Assembly (NCBI GenBank): GCA_022393335.1
Contig: JAJEKB010021314.1
Coordinates: forward strand, 281,639-345,638
Direction of reading: 5' to 3'
Source: Macrotrachela quadricornifera
Lineage: Eukaryota > Rotifera > Eurotatoria > Philodinida > Philodinidae
Length of the DNA stretch: 64,000 nucleotides
This document shows positions 22,520 through 35,700 of this stretch, piece by piece. Under the pieces are notes generated by a model that saw nothing but the letters and a program-made list of their open reading frames with translations, was not told the DNA's origin and did not search any database. The stretch's first letter is position 1, and each line of letters starts with the position of its first letter. The translations under genes were made by a program, and so were the position numbers.

Positions 22520-23330
22520 GCAATTAAAGCAGTTATGATCCAATCAACCGATCATTATCTGTTTTTTTGTTAGGTCTATGGTAAAATTCGACAATAATGT
22601 TATTACACGATATGAACCTTTTAACTAAATTCAAAATATATTGATTAAACGTGTACATCCTTGAAGTATGAGAAAAATAGATATAAAGAATTATTTAAAT
22701 AAAATCAACACAATCTTAAGGTTAAAAGGCTGACCTCATTTTCCCTTCTCCCTTTGTTATCGGATGCGTATTTTCTCCTAGAGTAATTTAAGAGGTGTGT
22801 TTTGATAAATAAAAAAATTAATAACGAACGCTCGCACACTTTACATCCGTCTAAACTCTATTTGATTTCAATAGAAGCCGGTAGAGAACTCTACATCTTC
22901 CTAAGCATAAGGCAATTTGAATAGAAAAGACTAGTGAACTCTACCATTTCTTTATTACATCAATATTTACTAGCTATACTAATTGATTTCAAATCTTGAT
23001 AGCTACTATTCAATATTTTTCTTCAGTTTTAAATTCATAAAAGTTCTATATTAATATATCGTCTTTCCAAAAATTCTAATTTTAGCCATTAATTATTGAA
23101 TTTAAAGTAAAATTAAAATTTTATTGAGCGATTTGAATGAAATAGATTAAAAATGAAAGCTTCTAAAACTATGTTTAATTTTTCCTAAATCTCAATTTTG
23201 CCTGACGTTTTCTCTTTATATTTTTATTTAATGTTGCACAAACTTTTCGTTGGTCTTAAATAATAATTTTTTTGTAGTATTATCTCATCGATCGAAAAAT
23301 ACAGCAGTCATTTATGGTTCAATACTGAAC
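22520..23330. other. Intergenic, nothing recognised
   Basis: I see no gene or repeat here. It precedes the duplicated segment. Confidence 0.35.
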
Positions 23331-25357
23331 CGAATTTTTACTTATCAAACGTCAAAAATCACTAGAAAAAGACATCAAAAGATAATATTGTTCAGACTAA
23401 TATTTTAAGAGTTATATTCGTCCTATAATCTAGCACAAGCCTGTAAATTGATTTTGCTCATGCATATTCGTGATATTTCTTCATTAACCATATTGAGAAA
23501 ATTTCAATCGATGAAGGTGACTCAAAACCATCAGAATGAATATTTAAACGAAAATGATAATTCTTTTCTAATTGAAAATAATTTGTAAGTTTTCTAGAAA
23601 ATGCGCTAAAATAAAATGGTTTCTAAATAATGAATATTTTGAACCAGAAAGATTGCTATTGAATAAAGCGCTTTATCTTTAAAAACTTATGAAAAATTAA
23701 GACAGGTATTTTCTTAACAATTTTTTGTTTTATTGATGAATTTTTTTGGATATACAGAACTGCAACACATACTTTAGAGGCTAGACGACCGTCTTGTAAA
23801 GAATGAGTTGAAAGAACTAAGTTTTTTTATTAACTTTTTATTTGTGGAATAAATGGTTCGTGTTGTAGTAATCTTTTGAATTTTATAGTTTTTTATATAA
23901 GTCAATAGTTATACTTTAAAGCAGTATTTTTGAAAGGTTTTCATATAAATATGAACTATGGACATTGTTTTATCAATGTTCAAACGATGAATCTCTTTGA
24001 TGAAGTTATGGTAGACGTATTAAATTAATTTTTTTGGCAAAATAACTTATGAATAATCCTACACACGATGCAAAATTGAATTAAGTTTACAGAAGAAAAA
24101 GTTAAGTGTTGTTGAAAACATGAAATAAAAAGGAAAGAGTTTTTATTTATAAAATACGTTAGAAAATAATTAAATGTACGCTAATTCACTAGCTCACGAG
24201 GAATTACACCTAGCTTCAACTCAAATAAGTTTGTAGTAAATGAACATACTCTCGTCGATGTGATTATGAAATATTCTAAGAAGTTCGTATATTATGTACT
24301 TAACTTTTAACCCTCATGTTTTTGTACTTTATACTCGATTTATTAAATGAATATATGTATCATAAAATTTAATAAATAAATTGTATAACATTAGTTTCCT
24401 ATTGTTTTTGGCTTTGTTTCGTTCGTAAAATAAAAATAAATATAGATAATATACACCAAGAAAAAAAATCTTATGTACTTCTATTTATTAAATAAGATAT
24501 ATTATAAATGAATTTTGAATTGTTCACGAAAACTCATCGTATTAATGAATGGTATTTTTATTTAATCATTTATTTATTTTAGATTATTTTCTTTTATGAC
24601 GTCTCGAAATTTTATGCGTTTATTATCAAGTATCATAACCTTGTATTTTTGATATATGACGAGTATTTCTAATACTAATTTGTAATCTTGATGCTCATAT
24701 CATCACAAGTAATTGAAATAAATTGAATATATTTTTTTTATAGATAGCATTAACATTTCTAAATATTGGAAAGTATTTATCATACATCAACAACACAAGG
24801 TAATAATACTCGTTAATGAACACACAGAAGTTCGAAACGTTGTAAAAGAAAATAATCTAAAATAAATAAGTGATTAATTAGAAATATGCTTCATTAATAT
24901 TATTATTCCAAAAAATTAACGCTCTATATAAGTATTTCCAAGAAAACTCATGTTCTTAAAATATTTTTTTGTCATCTGTATATATACAGATCATTCAATT
25001 TCATTATCAAATATAATAAACTCCTAATGTAACATTATAATCATTGAAGAGAATCTCTCTTCGAAGAAATCTTGTGATCTTAAACATAACGAAAAATAAC
25101 CAATAGAAAATTTTCGTCAAAGAAATGAACATATTTAGTAAAGAACGATATGAACAACTAATGAATACAATGTACATCTTAAAGGAGGACAATAATAACT
25201 AAGACTTCATTGGAGATGATAATAATCGAGGGCATAAATTTTTCCCCAATTTTTCAAAGGTCACAGACTGATTTAAATAGAAATAATTATTCACACCAGT
25301 GATTTATTTTTTTTATTCTTCATATTAGTATTACTGTTTTAAGTAAAAAAGAAAGAA

Positions 25358-25685
25358 ATGGAAAATTCAAATTTCAACATTGAAATTTTTGATAATTATA
25401 AATTTAACCAAAGTATGTTGAAACACTTTCATTTATGAAATTTTCGAACAATCTTTTGTCATTCATTTAGCAACAGAAGGAAATATTGCATGTCCAGAAG
25501 AAAATTGTAACATCTGCTTATTAATTGATGATGAACAAAGAAGTATAACCAAAGACCAAAAACAATTAATTTGGTCACATGTACAAAGTGCGCATCCACA
25601 TTTATTCGAAAAATTATTAAAAGAATATTCAGAAAAAATATATTTATCGTATGAAGAAAAAGTTAGTATTTCTCTTTATTTTTAG
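25358..25685 (+). CDS. Small Cys/His-rich protein, two exons, 89 aa, unknown
   Basis: Join 25358-25412 with 25471-25685; the 58-bp intron runs from GTATGTTG to CATTTAG. The 270 nt encode a protein starting MENSNFNIEIFDNYKFNQ. It has a possible zinc-binding cluster: CPEENCNIC followed about 30 residues later by WSHVQSAHPHLFEKLL, that is Cys-Cys-Cys and His-x5-His. This resembles a single degenerate zinc finger. No family is recognised. The paralog at 62348 keeps the exon boundary, CPEKNC and WSHVQSEH but has a stop. AAAAGTTAGTAT near the end is conserved in both copies and could be a further splice donor rather than coding, so the true C-terminus may differ. Confidence 0.6.
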
Positions 25686-26095
25686 ATGTGATTCAGTAAG
25701 ATAGAAATCTAAAATTATCTTTAGTACAATTTAGGGATGAATCCATATAGTAATGATATAAAATTTTATTTGTATCTTTTTCTTTCTAATATTACATATT
25801 CGTTTTAAGAAATTTGAACGGAAAAACATGATTATTATTGCTTTTCTCGTTTACTCCTTTTCTTTTGATCCTGCACCTAACATTATGAAATAGAGATATT
25901 ATAAATCATATCCTTGAAAAATTCAGAAATGAAAATCAAACGTTTTGCTATTTCTCTTTTATATTAATATAAACTATGAATTTTCTTTTTTCTTCATACA
26001 TCATATTTGTGATTGTTAAGACAAATTTGATAATAGTACAGTCAATTTGCACTTGAACGTTGACTGATTAATATGTTACACCATTGATATACATA

Positions 26096-26183
26096 CCCAT
26101 GTCACCACTTTTTTGACAAGTGCACCGCAGTTGCGCGCAGTCGTGATTCTGCGGCGCAGTTTGACCGCAGTTGAACACATGGG
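26096..26183. mobile_element. 88-bp TIR mini-element with CCGCAGTT repeats
   Basis: The ends CCCATGT and ACATGGG are flanked by TATACATA (26088-26095) and TATACAGA (26184-26191), 7 of 8 bases identical, an 8-bp target duplication. The interior is GC-rich with ACCGCAGTTG twice and GCGCAGT variants, unlike the AT-rich surroundings. Confidence 0.65.
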
Positions 26184-26707
26184 TATACAGATAGAAAAAA
26201 AAATTATTTTTAGAATTAGAAAAATACTTATATTTTCAATCAGATTGCTTTACTTAAATTTGTTGGAATTAAACAAAGATAGATAGATATCAATTTAGCC
26301 AATGATATATCATTCACATTTTATCATGACTTAAATGCTCTTCTATGTAGTGCTTTTTCTTTATATCTTTGTATATGAGTATTCAAGTGTGGACAAAAAA
26401 AAAATAAAGAGATCTCGATTGAACAAAAAAAAAATAATCAAGTTGTATATTACAGTTACAATTAACTATGAGTTAATCATTGGAAAGAAAATCTAAATAG
26501 GAATATGATATGAATATTTCTATCACTCAAGCATCTGATAATCCATTCAAAAAAAAGATGAAAAAAAATCACTTTTAGTAGTTTTAATATTAATAAAGTA
26601 GAATAAACTATAACTTTTCTTACTTAATAGTACTTTTTGGGTGTGCAAAGTATTTGATATTAATTGTGACAACATCAGAAGCACTTTTTTACTTATAAGT
26701 ATATTTA

Positions 26708-28303
26708 CAAGGTGGTCCATAAATAACACGGCGATAAGAAATTAAAGTATCTCCATTGCAGCTTAAGTAAACGGGCTGATTTTTTTGTCAATGATAGAGA
26801 TATGTTCAAAGTTTATATCCATAAAGACATGCTTAGAGAGACCCTTTGTTAACCCTTTCCGTCCGGCTACCAGAACACCGCTAGTAAAAAATTATTTTCT
26901 GGCATATTTATACTTCCTTCATCATGGAGATGTCATAAATATGTTCGATGGAACAAAAAGGTTTTTCCTCGCCGAATACCTTGATGTTGCCATTTGGCAA
27001 CATCCGGCCGTAAGGGGACAAAAATTTTGAAAAGGTCGATTGTTTTTCACCTGTCAATTTTCGATTTTTTGAGGTTTTTTTTGAATGCATATATTCACAC
27101 AACAATAAAGTATGTCTTTTCGTCCGTCTTTTGATAAATAAAGCTGAAATATGCCTAGAATATGCTAAAAATTTGCACAATGATGCAAAATTAGCCAGCT
27201 TTTGTCGAAAAGCTTTAAAATTCAAGGAAATTCCGAATAGTTTCGGAGCATTCTAGCGTATTCCGACATAGAATATGACAGAATGCTTTGAAACTATTCG
27301 GAGTTTCCTTGAATTTTTGGGTATTTCTACGAAAAACTTGGCTAGTATTGTACCATTGTGCAAATTTTTAGCATATTCTAGGCATATTTCAGCTTTATTC
27401 ACCAAAAGACGGACGAAAAGACATGCTGTATTGTTGTGTGAAGATGTGAATTCAAAAAAATCCTCAAGAAAACGAAAATTGACGGCGAAAAAAATCGACT
27501 TTTTTAAAACTTTTTGTCCCCTTACGGCCGGGTGTTGCCATTTGGCAACATCCCTACTTTTCATTGTTCAAAATTATGGAATAATATCAACTAATGAGGC
27601 AATATATAGTGGGTCTATGGACAAAAATTAACCACTAATTGCCTTCACCACTGAATGTTCGGTTGCATCAAAAAATCGGTTTTACGTTCGGTACGCTTTT
27701 TTGGAGCCTCATGTAGAATCTCAATCATTTTCATCCTGAATATATTTTTCTTCTTCTGAACACATGAATCTATGCTAAAATGTCTGAAGATAATTATCGA
27801 ATCGTAAAAAAAATTATAAACTATTGCTATAGGTCAATTTTGGGCAAAAAACTAACTAAATGTTGCCATATGGCAACATCCGGACGGAAAGGGTTAAGTA
27901 TCACTAGTGACTTCAACAAAAAAAATTTTACTTTTTCCCGGATAGGAAAAGAAGACAACATACTTAAGAAAGGATCTCTCTAGACATGTCTTTATGTATA
28001 TAAAGCTTGAACATGGCTCTACCATTGACAAAAATATCAGCTCGTTTGCTCGAGCTATAACAAAGACATCCAATTTTTTCTGCTGCATGAATTTTGGGCT
28101 ACTCTGTTTCTATCCGTGAAAAAATAAAATTTTTTTTGTTGAAATCACTAGTGATACTTAACAAAGGGTCTCTCTAAGCATGTCTTTATGGATATAAACT
28201 TTGAACATATCTCTATCATTGACACAAAAAATCAGCCCGTTTACTTAAGCTGCAACGGAGATACTTTAATTTCTTATTGCCGTGTTATTTATGGACCATC
28301 CTA
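26708..28303. mobile_element. TA-flanked foldback MITE interrupted by a nested element
   Basis: TIRs of about 145 bp start CAAGGTGGTCCATAAATAAC on the left and, reversed, TAGGATGGTCCATAAATAAC on the right. TA dinucleotides flank both ends (26706-26707, 28304-28305). Inner arms share AAAGACATG, CTTAGAGAGACCCTTTG and TCACTAGTGA with the elements at 30131-30490 and 52013-52368. The left arm is split at TTAA by the 26853-27893 insertion. It is Tc1/mariner-like in its ends and has no transposase. Confidence 0.8.
26853..27893. mobile_element. TTAA-flanked, piggyBac-like non-autonomous element (nested)
   Basis: The ends CCCTTTCCGTCCGG and CCGGACGGAAAGGG are exact inverted repeats bounded by TTAA on each side (26849-26852, 27894-27897). 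The opposite arm of the host MITE reads CACTAGTGATACTTAACAAA, showing the empty site with one TTAA. Inside is a near-perfect palindrome (26985-27560) carrying GTTGCCATTTGGCAAC and CGGCCGTAAGGGGAC in both orientations. No transposase frame is found; the long open frames here are palindrome arms read from both sides. Confidence 0.8.
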
Positions 28304-28559
28304 TATAGTTAGCTAAAAAGGTTGATGACTTATTAGTACCACTTCTTGTTCATGTACAACTATTAAAGACACTTAATAGTGACCTTTTTTGCATCAAAAT
28401 TTTTCTATGAGAGCTTCATTAAAAGTATTTATCTATAGATGGAAGTTATTATTGTCGAGATTAACATTAAAATAATATTTTTCAGGACAGATTTTAACAT
28501 GAAATAAACAATAAAATAATTATTTAGCTTTAATTTTAAGAACTATAAATTTTAAAATA

Positions 28560-30125
28560 TATGTATGCTTTAACAAAAGAAGAGATAGTCGAGTTCGAAA
28601 ATTTAAATGGTTTAAAGATTTATATAGTATGGTGTTCTCTGATTTAATCTTGTTTTTTTTGCTTGAAGCGGATATAATATTTTTTTCTTCGAATTAGACA
28701 ACAATAACAAACAAAAAGATTGCCATTTACGTTTGTAATTTATCCTATTAATGACCTCTTTTTTTTTGTTGAGCTGTTCTGATTCACTCATTGGTAGAAA
28801 CAAAATAATGTATTTCTCTCTTTCTTTTTTTTCTGTTCTTTTCAAAAAATGAAAAAAAAACAAGTCGCTCAGTTTTATCTGTTCTCTTCTGTAATCATTC
28901 GTTTATTGATTATTTGCTTCTTACAATATTTTTCTCATCAACATGGGATTCACCATATACTAATATTATTTGAACAAAGATTTTCTTATAAAAAAAAACA
29001 ATTTACAGCGCAATTTGTATAAAAATGGCAATCGAAGAAAATAAGGTTCATTTTCATTTGTTTTTGTTTTTATTTACAATCTTTTATACCATTGGTGCTT
29101 TATAGAAGATAACTTGTTTCTATTGATAAACGATCATGGAAATATTAAGTGAATAATTTTAGAAAATAAATAAATCTGTAAATAAAAGGCAATTGTTGAT
29201 GTTAGAGAAACAATATAAAAATAGCTTAGCTAAATTGCTATCAAAACGTAATTTCAGATCTATTTTAGATGATATTGAAAAGAATTTTTATTGACAAATT
29301 AAATAGTTATAGTAATCATTTTATTAACCTATATTAATGATTATAGGTTAAAAATTTTACTGTTATTCAAATTACCATGTATTTTTTTATTATATTTTCA
29401 TTGAAGATAATTTTTTTCATAAATACATGTTCAATATGAATTTTGGTAATATATTTTCTCATCAGTTTTGAAATGATATAGATGCTTATAGTGTTAAAAA
29501 AATATTAAATAATTACTTTTAAAATAAATGAAATGTTTAAGTCATAAATACAGGAGTCTGGTTCTCGATATTTTTTAGAGATAAGAGAACCAAAATTAGA
29601 CATACATTCCAACGCAGACTGCTTGGCAAAAAATAGAAGGGAAAAAGATGTTTGCTAGAACTTGAGAAGCAGTTTTCAGATAATTACTCATAATTTTCGC
29701 AGACACCATGTAAAAAGTGAAGAGAAGCTAACTCATCTTATCCCTTTCACATTGCGACTTATATATGTGAGGTCAGTTTTAGTTTTTTGACCGAGATTAA
29801 AGTTTATAGATGAATGTACTATTGTTTTACAATGATTTGATAAAAAAAATTCAGAGGAGAAATTCAAAAAAGAAATGTGATATTCGTTGTTTCGCAGACG
29901 TAAAAATATATCCAATTTGCATGTAGATATATTCTGAAAAATTTTTCTTTGAAGAAAGAGTGAGGCCAAAACTAGGACCCTAAGAAGAAAACTGACTAAA
30001 ATCTAAATTAGATTAGCACAATTTTCCATTTAAAAACCATAGATATTAATAAAGTTGAAGTTAACAAGATAATAAATATATTGATCAAAATACATTAAAT
30101 TCTATATTAATACTTATCTTGTTTT
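28560..30125. other. Intergenic, nothing recognised
   Basis: The DNA is AT-rich and I saw no domain-bearing frame or repeat. Confidence 0.35.
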
Positions 30126-30130
30126 AAATA

Positions 30131-30490
30131 CAGGGTAAATCACACCTTACTGTTCCAAAGAAAAAAATTGAATATCTTCATTAACGCTCAAGAAAATAAG
30201 CTGTTTTTTTTTAATCAATGATAGAATCATGTTTAAGGTTTATTTTCATATACATATGCCTAGAGAGACCCTTTATCAACCATCCCTATTAGTACTAACA
30301 TAAAAAAAAATTTTACTTTTTCACCGATAAAAAAAACAATATACGTAACAAAAGATCTTTTAGGGCATATCTTTATGAATGCAATTTTAAACATCCCTCT
30401 ATCATTGATAAAAAAGTCAGCCTATTTTCTTAAACCTTAATGGAGATATTTAATTTTTTTCTTCAATATAATAACTTTTGGTTTATCTTG
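30131..30490. mobile_element. 360-bp TA-flanked foldback MITE
   Basis: The ends CAGGGTAAATCACACC and, reversed, CAAGATAAACCAAAAG are flanked by TA (30129-30130, 30491-30492). Internal arms contain CCTAGAGAGACCCTTTATC and its inverted partner CAAAAGATCTTTTAGGGC, and TCAATGATAGA with TCTATCATTGA. It is the same family as 26708-28303 and 52013-52368, more diverged. Confidence 0.7.
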
Positions 30491-30900
30491 TATGCACTAT
30501 TTCTGTTTTAATATTAATTTAAAAAATTTGAAAAAATTTAATAAGTTTTCTTACGTATTTTTTTATCAATTATTTTTTACTCTTTAACTAGGTGAATTTC
30601 AAATAAATTTTATAAAATAAAAATATATTTATAGAATAACATAAGTTGCTGAATTAAAAAAAAAACCTCAGATTAAAAATATTTATCCAAATACTTGTAT
30701 GAATATAGAGAGAAGAGAATTTCAATAGTGATAATAATTGTATAGTTTACAGGAGAGCAAGTATAGGAAGAAAAAACAATGATTAAGTAACTATTAATAT
30801 ACTATTTGAATAATCTCTGCGATATATATTATTTATATATTTACTTATTTACAAAAATGAATAAAAAAGATTATCTACTTTATCTTCATTGTTATTTTTT

Positions 30901-31110
30901 ATATTGAAGAATGAACGTCTTTTACAATTGGTCGTTACATCACATGGAGAACTTCTTAAAATTTTAATGAAATTGTCTTCCACTCACATCAGTGATCAAG
31001 ATGCATTTCATTTAATCTGTGAAGAACATAAGAAGCTCGAAAACAAATTAAAGGAGGTGTTTGCTTCTTCACCACCTCCTAAACAACAACAACAACAACA
31101 ACATCTCTAG
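30901..31110 (+). other. Coding-like fragment with poly-Gln tail
   Basis: The open frame reads NERLLQLVVTSHGELLKI, then CEEHKKLENKLKEVFAS, SPPPK, six Gln and HL, then TAG. It looks helical and coding but has no usable ATG. TATATTGAAG just before it could be a 3' splice site. I could not join it to another exon and recognise no family. Confidence 0.3.
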
Positions 31111-31154
31111 GCCAGCTTTAATATCTACCTCTTCCTCCCAATCTTCTTCAAACA

Positions 31155-31282
31155 TCTGTGAGTGTGTTGTTTGTGTGAGTGTGTTGTTTGTGTGAGTGTG
31201 TTGTGTAGGTGTGTTGTTTGTGTGAGTGTATTGTGTAGCTGTGTTGCTTGTGTGAGCGTGCTGTTTGTGTGAGTGTGTTGAG
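31155..31282. repeat. GTGTGAGTGTGTTGTTT minisatellite
   Basis: About seven imperfect 15-17-bp units of GTGTGAGTGTGTTGTTT, some replaced by GTGTAGGTGTGTT, are visible directly. Confidence 0.85.
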
Positions 31283-31289
31283 GATGGAT

Positions 31290-32700
31290 ATCTTTTTAAT
31301 GAAACATTAAGTTAAATGAAAATATTGAAATATTAACTTTCTTCCACTACTTCCAATATAAGTTGATTTAAGATCTTGCAGATAGGTCGTAAAAAAAGTT
31401 AGTTTTTAAATGCAAAAAAGAAAAAAAGCAGAAACAATAATTTTGTAATATTTATCTACAATGATCGAAGAACCTGATATGATCACAACATGGAGTTTTT
31501 TAATAAGTACCGATAAAATAAAAAAAGAAGTCTTATCTCAGTTAGCAAAAAGAATCGTAGAATAATTATCTATAGAATTTATACAAAAATTATTTACCCG
31601 GAACTCTAAACAGTATACTGACACGTAGGTAGCAAATCAAAATGCATACAATGCTTTTGAAAATAAGAAATGATAAGAGTGAAAAAAATGAAAATGAAAC
31701 AGAAAATATGCTATATGTCGTAGGTATGAAACATCGCCTATGAGAATGATATATTTCAAAGGTGACTTTTAAAGAGGATCATGTCATTTATCTCATTCAT
31801 GTTTTCATTAGACGCATTTCTCGTTTTTCAGTTGGTTACTCATATCTTCTCGATTCTCTCGTTATATTATATGACCCATTTTATATATTATAAAAATTGG
31901 AACAAGTTTCAAATTTAAAAAGTTATATTAAAGGATGGGGAGCATAAGACCACAAATCAGTCCATTGGTATTTTCCCTTCGAAACTCTATTGAATTTTAT
32001 GTCAATACAAACAGCATATTGAGACGAGCATTTTAATGCTAAATTTATCGTCTTTTGATTAATTTGTCAATGCTTACAGCTATTACTACGATTGCTCAGT
32101 TTTGGTCATTTTTCCAATAAATGATGTTTGGATAGTAAATTCAGTGTAGTAATAAATACATAAGATAAAATGAAACTCAAATAATGAATTTGCTAGCTCT
32201 TGAACAGGATTTCAATTCTGTATATGAATCACCTATTGATTATTTAGTTTAATAGAATTCGATACTAAATTATTAGCATGCACTACTGTTATTATGTCAA
32301 TGTTTGTGATCGACAATGATTTTATGACAAATAATTTTGTCATAAAAATTTAAGGTAACAAAATTTTGGTCTAGCTCTTTGAGTAGCTCTTTGAAAGAGC
32401 TATAAAACGTAATATTTCCGAAAGTTTAAAAAATATGGCCACATAGAAATTTTTGAGTAAGAATGTCTTAAAACTACGATTTTTGCACTCTTTTCATTGG
32501 TTGTAATGGTGTTGTATCAGAAAAACGTAATTCTTGTATTCTGATTAATCTTCGAATAAAAGTAATAGTTTTGAAAAAAATTGAGAATATGAGATGAAAA
32601 AGAAAATACAAATACAAATAAAAAGAAAAAGGAAAAATGTCCGCGATAAAAAATATTTAAAGTCATGATCGCACCATCATGTCTTCTCCAAAAAAATTAA
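31290..32700. other. Intergenic, downstream of the ATPase gene
   Basis: A 34-codon ATG frame at 31461 (MIEEPDMITTWSF) is too short to call. Nothing else was recognised. Confidence 0.35.
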
Positions 32701-32719
32701 AACTAGATTATTTAATTTT

Positions 32720-35700
32720 TTACCATGCTATTTTCGCCACAAAACTACGTGGAAATTTTCGTACACATAGTTTTCTTAATTCATCAATAATTAACCATAG
32801 CATACCAAATCCTAATGTTGGCATTACATATTTTACAGGTACTGGACCTGTACTAAAAACTTGATTGAACCAACCAATTTGTGTTATAATTAATTGAACA
32901 CCAGCTGATATAATCATAGCAAGAAATACATACCAATTTCGACCTTTACCCCAAACTGGATTGTGTTGAAGAATAGATGCATAACGTGTACGTGTTGCAA
33001 AATAATTAAAAAATTGAAATAAACATACGGAACAATAGTATACTGATTGTGCAACATATGTCATTGTTGTCAATTGATCAGTAGTATATGGAGTAACAGG
33101 ATCAGTACCAAATTTTTCAAATGTAAACATAAATGAGTAGAATGGTACACCATTATCAATCCAATAATAACAAAAACAAAAGAATCCTGTAAAACATTCT
33201 AAATTACCAACAAACATATAAGCATGAATAAGTAATTTCAAATTCAATAAATGATCTTTTGAACGAATTGATGGTGGTCGAGACATAATATCACTTTCAG
33301 GTTTTTCTGTAACCATGGTAAGTGACATAAATACATCTACAATGAAAGCAATAAAATCAAAATAATTAAAGATATTGGTAAAACCTACCATTAAGCATAC
33401 AAAAGATTGTTGCTAAAAAAGCAGACAATGCCAAAGGCATACCAAACCATAAACTAAAAAAGACCGGCCAAATCTGAGACCAAGAGCCTAAAAAAAGTTT
33501 TAAAAAAATATATATTTTATAGATTAATAAATCTACCTCCAGGTAATAAATAAACCGCAACTTTTTTCAAATTATCACTTAATAAACGACCAGTTTCAAT
33601 AGCTTGTATAATTGATGCAAAATTGTTATCTAATAATATCATATCACCAGCTTCTTTCGATACTTCAGTACCTGCTTGCATAGCAACACCAAGATGAGCA
33701 CATTTGAGTGCAGGTGCATCATTTGTACCATCACCTGTTACAGCAACAATTTCAGCTCGTCGTTGAAATTCCATAACAATACGTAATTTTTGTTCAGGTG
33801 ATGTTCGAGCAAAAACAAGTTCTCGATGTGATAAAACCCAATCCCACATATAATCATCCATATAATTTATTTCAGCACCGGCAACAACAACAGCATATGG
33901 AATATATTCCATTTTCTTTGTTGGTTCAACATCTGTTTTAGGTTCTGCGAATTGATTTCGACATGAAAACCATGCGCGTTTATACCATCGTGGTTTTTCT
34001 GGTATAATAATACCGGCTGCTATAGATGCTCTTCGTATCATAGTTTTGGCATTTTTAGAAAGGGAATCAGCTCTACACACTTCACCCGGTGCATGTTGTT
34101 CAATAAGTGTATCATTTCGATATAGATTAAGAATAGATTGTTCATTAGCATCTTTTTCTAATTTAAATGTATCAACACCATTTGTTTCAGCTATTTCAGA
34201 TGTTAAAATATTAACTTGTTTAGCAATAGCTTTAGCTGTTGTTGGATGATCACCAGTAACCATAGCTATACGAATTTGAGCTCGACGCGCTTTTAATACA
34301 GCATCAGGAACTTCAGGTCGAGGTGGATCAAGTAATGAGAAAAGACCAATAAAACAATAGTTATTGGATGGAAATCCGCTTAGATCTTCGTCTGCTGACG
34401 ACGAACCTGATTGCTGTTTATCCTTATAGCTACTCATCATGGCATCATATTGTTGACGAGTAAATCTCTGCTGACACATGGCAATAACACGATAACCACT
34501 CTTTCCTAGGAATTAATATATATTAAGTATATTTCTATAATTTTTATTTTTTTACCTAATTCTTCCTGTCGAGAAAATAATATCTTTTTCATTTCAGCAC
34601 TTAATGGTGCAATATTATCATTGTTCATTTTATATGTTGAACATCGTTGAATGACAATATCAGGCGCACCTTTCAATGTTACTAAAACAATACGATCATT
34701 TTCAGGTATTGAAAGATCTAATGTTTCAAGTTGATTAGCTGTGATCATAAATTTATTTGATGAATTAAATGGTAGAGCTTTCAAACGTGGATTAACTTGA
34801 CGTACTTTTTCAATATCAACAGAGCATCGTTCAACACATAGATTATAGAAAGCAGTATCGGCAGCATCACCAACAACACTTAATTCCGCTTTCATTTTTG
34901 ATGCATCTTGACCAATTTGTACATTTTGTACCAATTGTTTTTCAGCATTATTACAAAGTGATGCACCAAGTATGAGATCACGAAATGCTTGTATTTGAAT
35001 TCCATTTACTTCATTTGATATACTATTTTCCTCATTATCTTCACTAATAGTTGCCTTTTGTATAGATTGACTTATATTTATTATCGATAATCTTGGTGCT
35101 ACTGATGCTCTACTAACGGAAAGACGACGGCCTGCATCAATAACAGTCGATGAAAGACGACGAATTCTTTTTAATAAAGTTTCTTCTTTGACTGGTTCTG
35201 GTTGAGACATTTGAGCATTATAAACACCGTTTGTATCCCATAATAGATGAGTAACAGTCATTTTATTTTGAGTTAATGTTCCTGTTTTATCCGTAGCAAT
35301 TACAGAAACGGAATTGAATGTTTCAACAATTTGTAAACTTTTAACAAGAACACGTTGTTGATACATCTGTTTAGCAACGATAGTTAATACTAAATGGTAT
35401 AAAAAGAAGAATTATATGCATAGAAAATTTCATAAACAAATAATATAATTAATATAATGTGCAATTAGATTAGAATCTGAATCTGGACTAAATAAGAATT
35501 ATCATTCGTATTGTGTAGCCAAATATCAAAGAATGACTTAATGAGAATTATATTTACATAAAAGTCATTAAAATGAAATATCAATCATCACCCTCTACTA
35601 TGATTACTATTTGAAATCTGTTTTTTTTGTATTAAAAACTATTGCAAATAGTTTGATTGAAACACTCGTATCCTTTTATTGATGCAAAAAGTAAATAACT

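Larger units (their letters stand above)
23330..28560. repeat. Segmental duplication, copy A
   Basis: Homology with 60870-64000 is recognisable in the same order and orientation. AATATTTTAAGAGTTATATTCG at about 23400 aligns with AATATTTTAAGGGTTGTGTTTG at 60920. TTCTAAGAAGTTCG at 24275 aligns with 61735. The small Cys/His gene at 25358 aligns with the pseudogene at 62348. TAACATTAAAATA at 28463 aligns with 63920. Copy A contains the extra 1.6-kb MITE complex at 26708-28303. Confidence 0.8.

Noticed and set aside
26785..27631. Several open frames of 80-118 codons on both strands
   Set aside because: They mirror each other because they lie in the arms of a palindrome inside the TTAA element; no known domain.
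32720..33391. Separate 223-residue membrane protein
   Set aside because: It is the last exon of the P-type ATPase (M7-M10) extended into the preceding intron.
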